This document shows positions 59,563 through 64,000 of a stretch of 64,000 nucleotides of DNA, piece by piece. Source of the stretch: JAJECS01 sp965262745. Its GTDB lineage: Bacteria > Chloroflexota > UBA11872. Where the stretch lies: the NCBI GenBank assembly GCA_965262745.1, contig OZ253558.1, forward strand, positions 496,001-560,000, written 5' to 3'. The notes beneath the pieces are model-generated. The model did not search any database. It was not told where the DNA came from and saw only the letters and a program-made list of their open reading frames with translations. How positions within the stretch are numbered: position 1 is the stretch's first letter; the number at the start of each line of letters is the position of its first letter. A program made the position numbers and the translations under genes.

Positions 59563-59928
59563 ATGGTTCAGCAACAAAGCCGACTCAAGGTCGCCGACAA
59601 CAGCGGGGCGCGAGAGATCATGTGCATTCGCGTCCTCGGTGGCTCCGGCCGCAGGTACGCGGGCGTGGGCGACGTGATTGTGGCCAGTGTCAAGCAGGCC
59701 GCGCCGAATAGCCCCGTGCCGAAGGGCAGCGTTGTGCAGGCGGTCGTGGTTCGTGTCGCCAAGGAATATCGGCGAGTAGACGGATCACGGATTCGCTTCG
59801 ACGACAATGCCGCCGTCGTCCTGGACGGCACCGCGCCGCGTGGCACCCGCATTTTTGGCCCGGTTGCGCGTGAACTCCGCGACCGGCGCTTTATGCGCAT
59901 CGTGTCGCTCGCGCCTGAGGTGCTCTGA
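59563..59928 (+). CDS. rplN: Ribosomal protein L14
   Basis: This 121-residue protein has VQQQSRLKVADNSGAREIMC, CIRVLGGSGRRYAGVGDVIV and DDNAAVVLDGTAPRGTRIFG, PVARELRDRRFMRIVSLAPE. One residue shorter than the common 122. ATG 59563 comes 4 bases after rpsQ; the longer open frame upstream is only overlap with the minisatellite. Confidence 0.97.
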   Translation: MVQQQSRLKVADNSGAREIMCIRVLGGSGRRYAGVGDVIVASVKQAAPNSPVPKGSVVQAVVVRVAKEYRRVDGSRIRFDDNAAVVLDGTAPRGTRIFGPVARELRDRRFMRIVSLAPEVL

Positions 59929-59930
59929 GC

Positions 59931-60263
59931 ATGGCCGAGGCACGCCGCTTTCGCCTGCGCAAGGGCGACACCGTCGAGGTGCTCACCGGGCGTGACAAGG
60001 GCCGCAAGGGTGTTATCGATCGAGTGGTCCCCGAGACGGGCCAACTTGTTGTCGAAGGCGTCAACGTGCGCAAGCGACACACAAAGCCGCGGGCCATTGG
60101 CCAGCGGGCCGGTATCATTGAGTTCAACGCCCCGCTCGACGCCTCGAATGTCATGCTGGTCTGCCAGCAATGCGGCAAGCGTTCCCGAATCGGAATCCAT
60201 GTAGGTCGACGCGGGGCGCGTACGCGCCACTGCAAGAGCTGCAACGAACCATTGGACGATTAA
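59931..60263 (+). CDS. rplX: Ribosomal protein L24
   Basis: This 110-residue KOW protein has RLRKGDTVEVLTGRDKGRKG, VEGVNVRKRHTKPR and EFNAPLDASNVMLVCQQCGK. The C-terminal Cys pairs (CQQC, CKSC) form a zinc-ribbon-like end seen in many L24. The stop TAA overlaps the rplE ATG (TAATG). Confidence 0.96.
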   Translation: MAEARRFRLRKGDTVEVLTGRDKGRKGVIDRVVPETGQLVVEGVNVRKRHTKPRAIGQRAGIIEFNAPLDASNVMLVCQQCGKRSRIGIHVGRRGARTRHCKSCNEPLDD

Positions 60264-60814
60264 TGGCACGTCTGCTTGATCGGTATCGAGAGTCGATTCG
60301 CCCCGAGCTGCAACGGGATCTTGGGCTGCGCAACCTCCATGAAGTTCCGCAGCTGGAAAAGGTTGTCGTGAATGTTGGCATCGGCGCGGCGATTGGCAAC
60401 GATGCAATCGTGGACCACACCGTGCGCGATATCGCCTCGGCCACCGGTCAGCGACCGATCGTGACGCGGGCGCGGCGCAGCGTGGCTGCCTTTCGGTTAC
60501 GCGCGGGCCAGAGGGTCGGCGTCAAGACCACGCTGCGCGGCCGGCGGATGTATGAGTTCGTTGATCGCTTGGTCAATCTGGCGCTGCCACGAATGCGTGA
60601 TTTTCGCGGCCTCTCGCTGCGAGCGTTCGACGGGCGTGGCAACTACTCGATCGGCCTGCCCGAGCAGTTGATATTCCCCGAGATCGACTACGACTCGATT
60701 GACCAGATCCGAGGATTGGAAGTCACGGTGGTTACCAGCGCCCGCACCGATGCGCAAGCACGGCGGTTGCTGGAAGCGATCGGGCTGCCGTTCGAACGCG
60801 AAGAAGCAGCGTAG
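60263..60814 (+). CDS. rplE: Ribosomal protein L5
   Basis: This 183-residue 5S-rRNA-binding protein has LEKVVVNVGIGAAIGND, RPIVTRARRSVAAFRLRAGQ, RDFRGLSLRAFDGRGNYSIG and EQLIFPEIDYDSIDQIRGLE. ATG 60263 overlaps rplX. A good AGGAGA follows near its end for the next gene. Confidence 0.97.
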   Translation: MARLLDRYRESIRPELQRDLGLRNLHEVPQLEKVVVNVGIGAAIGNDAIVDHTVRDIASATGQRPIVTRARRSVAAFRLRAGQRVGVKTTLRGRRMYEFVDRLVNLALPRMRDFRGLSLRAFDGRGNYSIGLPEQLIFPEIDYDSIDQIRGLEVTVVTSARTDAQARRLLEAIGLPFEREEAA

Positions 60815-60822
60815 GAGACCGC

Positions 60823-61062
60823 ATGGCAAAGAAATGCAAGATCGTGAAATGGGAGCGGGAGCGCAACGCCTTCTATGCGCCAAACTTCGACGAGCGTTCC
60901 CTGCGTGGCCGCAAGCTACGCTACAAGGTCCGTTACCGGAATCGCTGCGTCCTCTGCGGGCGCCCCCGTGCCTATATGCGCCGGTTTGATCTCTGCCGCA
61001 TTTGCTTTCGCACGCTGGCGGTGCAGGGCGAGATTCCCGGCATTACGAAATCGAGCTGGTAG
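60823..61062 (+). CDS. rpsN: Ribosomal protein S14, zinc-binding type, extended
   Basis: This 79-residue S14 has both zinc pairs of the C+ form (CVLCGRPRAYMRRFDLCRIC) and the standard end FRTLAVQGEIPGITKSSW. Ordinary zinc-type S14 is 61 residues; here the N-terminal part before the first CxxC is about 18 residues longer (VKWERERNAFYAPNFDERSL), partly recalling the longer zinc-less form. Start behind AGGAGACCGC. Confidence 0.95.
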   Translation: MAKKCKIVKWERERNAFYAPNFDERSLRGRKLRYKVRYRNRCVLCGRPRAYMRRFDLCRICFRTLAVQGEIPGITKSSW

Positions 61063-61068
61063 CGAACG

Positions 61069-61461
61069 ATGACAGACCCCGTTGCCGACATGCTCACGCG
61101 ACTGCGCAACGCCGTGATGGCGCGCCACCATAAGGTCCGGGTTCCGCATTCCGGGATCAAAGTGCGGATTGCCGAGTTGCTGCGCGATGAGGGATTCATC
61201 GCCGGATTCACGGTCGTTGAGGAATCGCCGCGGCCTTGGGTTGAGATCGACTTGCGCTACGACGCCGACAACAAGCCGGTGCTCCGAGGATCGAAGCGCG
61301 TGAGTAGCCCAGGACTCCGCGTGTACACGCGTTCCCGCGAGATCCCGCGCGTGATGGGCGGCATCGGTGTGGCCCTGGTATCCACGTCCAGTGGGTTGAT
61401 GACCGGGAGCGAGGCGCGCCGCCGCCGGCTGGGTGGCGAAGTGCTCGCCTTCGTCTGGTAG
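61069..61461 (+). CDS. rpsH: Ribosomal protein S8
   Basis: This 130-residue 16S-binding protein has TDPVADMLTRLRNAVMARHH, VRIAELLRDEGFIAGFTVVE and GIGVALVSTSSGLMTGSEAR with the GGEVLAFVW ending. In Escherichia coli S8 represses the spc operon. Starts 6 bases after rpsN. Confidence 0.97.
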   Translation: MTDPVADMLTRLRNAVMARHHKVRVPHSGIKVRIAELLRDEGFIAGFTVVEESPRPWVEIDLRYDADNKPVLRGSKRVSSPGLRVYTRSREIPRVMGGIGVALVSTSSGLMTGSEARRRRLGGEVLAFVW

Positions 61462-61469
61462 CCAGCGTC

Positions 61470-62024
61470 GTGTCACGCATCGGCCAACTTCCGATACCGC
61501 TCCCTTCCGGCGTCACGGTCAGCATCGGCGACGGCAACACCGTTGAAATCAAGGGGCCGCGCGGAACGCTCAAGCGAATGTTGCCGCCTTCGATGGCGAT
61601 TGCCGCAACGGATGGTGTGCTGCAGGTGTCGCGGCCGAATGATGAGCGCAAGCAGCGTGCGCTGCACGGTCTCACGCGTCAGCTTTTGGCCAATATGGTG
61701 ACCGGTGTCACCGAGGGCTTTGAGAAGCGACTTGAGATTCAAGGCACCGGATATCGCGCCTCGCTCCAGGGCGACGCCCTCGATCTGCAATTGGGATTCT
61801 CCCATCCTCGGGTAATCACGGCGCCGGCTGGCGTGGATATCCAGGTGCCCGACGCCACGCATATCGTGGTGCAGGGGATCGACAAAGAGGCCGTCGGCCA
61901 GATTGCCGCCGAGATTCGGGCAGTTCGTCCGGCCGATCCCTACAAGGGCAAGGGCATACGCTACGCCGGTGAATACGTGCGCCAGAAACCTGGCAAGACC
62001 GCCGCTGGATTGACGAGCGACTGA
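61470..62024 (+). CDS. rplF: Ribosomal protein L6
   Basis: This 184-residue protein has SRIGQLPIPLPSGVTVSIGD, VEIKGPRGTLKRMLPP and the C-terminal signature ADPYKGKGIRYAGEYVRQKP. GTG start, 8 bases after rpsH; its TGA overlaps the rplR ATG. Confidence 0.97.
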   Translation: MSRIGQLPIPLPSGVTVSIGDGNTVEIKGPRGTLKRMLPPSMAIAATDGVLQVSRPNDERKQRALHGLTRQLLANMVTGVTEGFEKRLEIQGTGYRASLQGDALDLQLGFSHPRVITAPAGVDIQVPDATHIVVQGIDKEAVGQIAAEIRAVRPADPYKGKGIRYAGEYVRQKPGKTAAGLTSD

Positions 62025-62377
62025 TGGCCATGCACTCACGACGCGCGAGTCGACTTCGGCGTCACCGACGCCTGCGGGCGCGAGTGCAGGGCACTGCCGA
62101 TCGTCCGCGCTTGGCCGTGTTTCGGAGTTTGAGGCACACGTACGCGCAAGTGATTGATGACACGAGCGGCAAAACACTGGCCGCTGCCTCGACACTAGAG
62201 CCGGACATGGGAGACGGCTCCAGGCGGGTGCAGGCCAGCAGCGTGGGCCGCGTGATCGCGGAGCGCGCGAGAGCGCTCGAGGTTTTGCGAGTGGTATTCG
62301 ATCGCGGGGGTTTTGCCTACGCCGGCCGTGTGAAGGCCGTGGCGGAAGCAGCTCGCGCCGACGGTTTGGAGCTTTAG
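62024..62377 (+). CDS. rplR: Ribosomal protein L18
   Basis: This 117-residue 5S-rRNA-binding protein has RLRARVQGTADRPRLAVFRS, HTYAQVIDDTSGKTLAAAST and VFDRGGFAYAGRVKAVAEAA. ATG overlaps the rplF stop (TGATG), and the stop meets the rpsE GTG. Confidence 0.97.
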   Translation: MAMHSRRASRLRRHRRLRARVQGTADRPRLAVFRSLRHTYAQVIDDTSGKTLAAASTLEPDMGDGSRRVQASSVGRVIAERARALEVLRVVFDRGGFAYAGRVKAVAEAARADGLEL

Positions 62378-62922
62378 TGATGCAGTTTGATGGCCGAAGC
62401 CGGGGACAGCCCAGCTTTCTCGACTCTGACGGAGAGCGCCAGAGGTTCGAAGATCGCGTGGTGCGTATCAAGCGGGTGTCGAAAGTCGTTCGCGGCGGCC
62501 GGCGCTTTGGCTTCAATGCCATCGTGGTCGTGGGTGATCGCAACGGTCGCGTTGGCGTCAGTGTGGGCCGCGCACGCGAGGTGGCCGAAGCCATTCAGAA
62601 GGGTCAAGAACGAGCGCGCCGCGCTATGTTCGATGTTCCGCTCACCGAGGACGGATCTATCCCGCACTACATCGAGGCGAGATTCCGCGCCTCGAAAGTC
62701 ATTCTGCGTCCGGCTGGGGCTGGAACCGGTGTGATCGCGGGCGGCGCGGTGCGTGCCGTGCTGGAGCTTGCCGGTGTGCGTAACGTGCTGACAAAGATCA
62801 TCGGCTCGTCGAACGCGGTCAACGTCGTCCAGGCAACTGTGGCGGGTCTCGAAGGGCTGAGCGACCCCAGAGCGCGGCGGGCGCTGCGGCTCGCCCCGAT
62901 CGATTCACGCGGCGATGGCTAG
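62377..62922 (+). CDS. rpsE: Ribosomal protein S5
   Basis: This 181-residue protein has EDRVVRIKRVSKVVRGGRRF, FNAIVVVGDRNGRVGVSVGR and ILRPAGAGTGVIAGGAVRAV. Start may be GTG 62377 or the adjacent ATG 62380. GGAG at 62368 suits either. The 3' end overlaps rpmD by 8 bases. Confidence 0.96.
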   Translation: MMQFDGRSRGQPSFLDSDGERQRFEDRVVRIKRVSKVVRGGRRFGFNAIVVVGDRNGRVGVSVGRAREVAEAIQKGQERARRAMFDVPLTEDGSIPHYIEARFRASKVILRPAGAGTGVIAGGAVRAVLELAGVRNVLTKIIGSSNAVNVVQATVAGLEGLSDPRARRALRLAPIDSRGDG

Positions 62923-63109
62923 CGCCAAGCTGCATTTGCGCCAGGTACGGAGCGCCATCGGCGCTACGCGCCGCCAGCACGACACGCTGCGTGCGCTGGG
63001 CCTCGGTCGCATCGGTCAGACCGCGGAGCGTGAACAGTCGCCGGCCATCGATGGAATGCTGGTGGCCGTCGGGCACCTTGTCGAATGCCGCCGCGAGTCG
63101 GCAGAGTGA
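62915..63109 (+). CDS. rpmD: Ribosomal protein L30
   Basis: This 64-residue protein has KLHLRQVRSAIGATRRQHDT and LRALGLGRIGQTAEREQSPA, IDGMLVAVGHLVEC, the single-domain bacterial L30. It overlaps rpsE and is followed by rplO after 7 bases. Confidence 0.95.
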   Translation: MASAKLHLRQVRSAIGATRRQHDTLRALGLGRIGQTAEREQSPAIDGMLVAVGHLVECRRESAE

Positions 63110-63116
63110 TGCAAAC

Positions 63117-63563
63117 GTGAAGCCACACGAGTTGGTCCAAACTTCAAGGCGACGTCAGCGTCGCCGACGGGTCGGTCGCGGCGAGGGCAGCGGCCGCGGC
63201 AAGACGGCTGGACGCGGCACGCTGGGCCAGGGCGCCCGCAGCGGGTCCGGTCCGACACCGGGCTTCGAGGGTGGGCAAACCCCGCTGCTGCGGCGATTTC
63301 CCGCCCGCCGCGGGTTTACGAACGATCGATTTCGCACGGTCTACCAGCCGGTGAACCTCGGCCGCCTGGCTCAGTTCGAGGCCGGGTCCGTCGTCGGCGC
63401 GACTGAGCTTCGCGCGCGCGGCATTGTTGATAACGGGCTGTTCAAGATTCTGGCGGGCGGCGAGTTGCCGCATGCCCTGACGATTCGGGCACCCAAGTTC
63501 TCGGCTGCGGCCAAGGTCAAAATCGAGGAGGCCGGCGGCACCGCCGAGGAAATTCCTGCGTGA
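63117..63563 (+). CDS. rplO: Ribosomal protein L15
   Basis: This 148-residue protein has the basic N-terminus KPHELVQTSRRRQRRRRVGR, the Gly-rich GRGTLGQGARSGSGPTPGFE, and GGQTPLLRRFPARRGFTND. GTG 63117 is chosen; the open frame farther upstream overlaps rpmD. The TGA overlaps the secY GTG. Confidence 0.95.
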   Translation: MKPHELVQTSRRRQRRRRVGRGEGSGRGKTAGRGTLGQGARSGSGPTPGFEGGQTPLLRRFPARRGFTNDRFRTVYQPVNLGRLAQFEAGSVVGATELRARGIVDNGLFKILAGGELPHALTIRAPKFSAAAKVKIEEAGGTAEEIPA

Positions 63564-64000
63564 TCCAGACCGCCATCACCGCGTTTCGATTGCCGGATGT
63601 GCGCCGGAAGATCCTGTTCACGATTGGCCTCCTGGTTCTGTTTCGGCTCGTGGCGCACATTCCCATGCCTGGGGTCGCGACGGACCGACTGCAGGAGTTC
63701 TTTGAGGGCAATCAGCTCCTCGGATTCCTGAACTTGCTGTCGGGCGGCGCCCTCGAGAACTTCTCCATCGTGGCGCTGGGCGTCTATCCCTACGTGACGG
63801 CCATGATCGCCTTTCAAGTTCTTACGCCGCTGATCCCCCGGTTGCAGGAGCTCTCGAAGGAAGGTGACAGCGGGCGCAAGCGCATTGCGCAATACACGCG
63901 GATAGCCACCGTGCCGTTCGCGATGCTGCAGGGGTTCGGGCAGATCACGATTCTGCGCAGTTCGCAGACCGAGTTGATCTCGCCATCGCTGGGGGTCACG
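63560..64000 (+). CDS. secY: Preprotein translocase subunit SecY (partial, cut by window edge)
   Basis: The first 147 residues of the Sec channel are present: VIQTAITAFRLPDVRRKILF, the first membrane helix TIGLLVLFRLVAHIPMPGV, the plug region QLLGFLNLLSGGALENFSIV, and helix 2 with GVYPYVTAMIAFQVLTPLIP. The segment LQELSKEGDSGRKRIAQYTR is also typical. GTG start overlaps rplO as GTGA. The gene continues beyond 64000. Confidence 0.96.
   Translation, partial: MIQTAITAFRLPDVRRKILFTIGLLVLFRLVAHIPMPGVATDRLQEFFEGNQLLGFLNLLSGGALENFSIVALGVYPYVTAMIAFQVLTPLIPRLQELSKEGDSGRKRIAQYTRIATVPFAMLQGFGQITILRSSQTELISPSLGVT

Overview
The window is one contiguous stretch of a high-GC bacterial chromosome, most probably an uncultured member of the Chloroflexota. 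This rests on three things: the substrate-binding lipoproteins carry a long Val/Glu-rich repeat linker behind a twin-arginine-like lipobox signal, a style I associate with this phylum; rpoB-rpoC runs straight into the str, S10 and spc ribosomal operons; and the accessory genes are rich in peptide-type ABC transporters, PhyH oxygenases and enolase-superfamily enzymes. No rRNA, tRNA, transposase, phage gene or CRISPR array was recognised.

Positions 1-17.6 kb form an accessory locus that looks built for taking up and dismantling a carbohydrate or sugar acid. Two family-5 ABC importer cassettes with the same order (permease C, binding protein, permease B) face each other, at 0.4-4.5 kb (+) and 15.8-11.7 kb (-). 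Between them lie two near-identical 521-residue propeller proteins (+) flanking an oppositely oriented GH32-like gene (-), a small membrane protein, and an enolase-superfamily dehydratase with the galactonate-dehydratase residue spacing. A wrecked third cassette (16.2-16.7 kb) and a PhyH-type oxygenase close the locus. No transporter ATPase is encoded here, so ATPases must come from elsewhere.

Positions 17.6-26.3 kb hold household and stress genes: a CocE-type hydrolase coupled to a macro-domain protein (-), a Nudix hydrolase, nfeD and a stomatin-like gene (+), and miaB followed by a SPOR/propeller lipoprotein (-). Positions 26.4-38.1 kb are a tightly packed, overlapping exopolysaccharide or cell-surface glycan operon: rmlD-like reductase, three GT2 and two GT4 glycosyltransferases, a polymerase/ligase, a polyprenyl-phosphate sugar transferase, and a lipoprotein with twelve NHL repeats arranged as two six-bladed propellers. 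Positions 38.3-41.4 kb are grpE-dnaJ-prmA-hit, with no dnaK or hrcA alongside.

From 41.4 kb to the right edge lies the conserved transcription/translation block: a structured 438-base leader, rpoB, rpoC, rpsL, rpsG, fusA, tuf, rpsJ, rplC, rplD, rplW, rplB, rpsS, rplV, rpsC, rplP, rpmC, rpsQ, rplN, rplX, rplE, rpsN, rpsH, rplF, rplR, rpsE, rpmD, rplO and the start of secY. Points of note are an S12 that naturally carries Arg at the classic streptomycin-resistance lysine, an S17 with a tail encoded by a 24-base minisatellite, a zinc-type S14 that is longer than usual, and an acidic tail on beta-prime.
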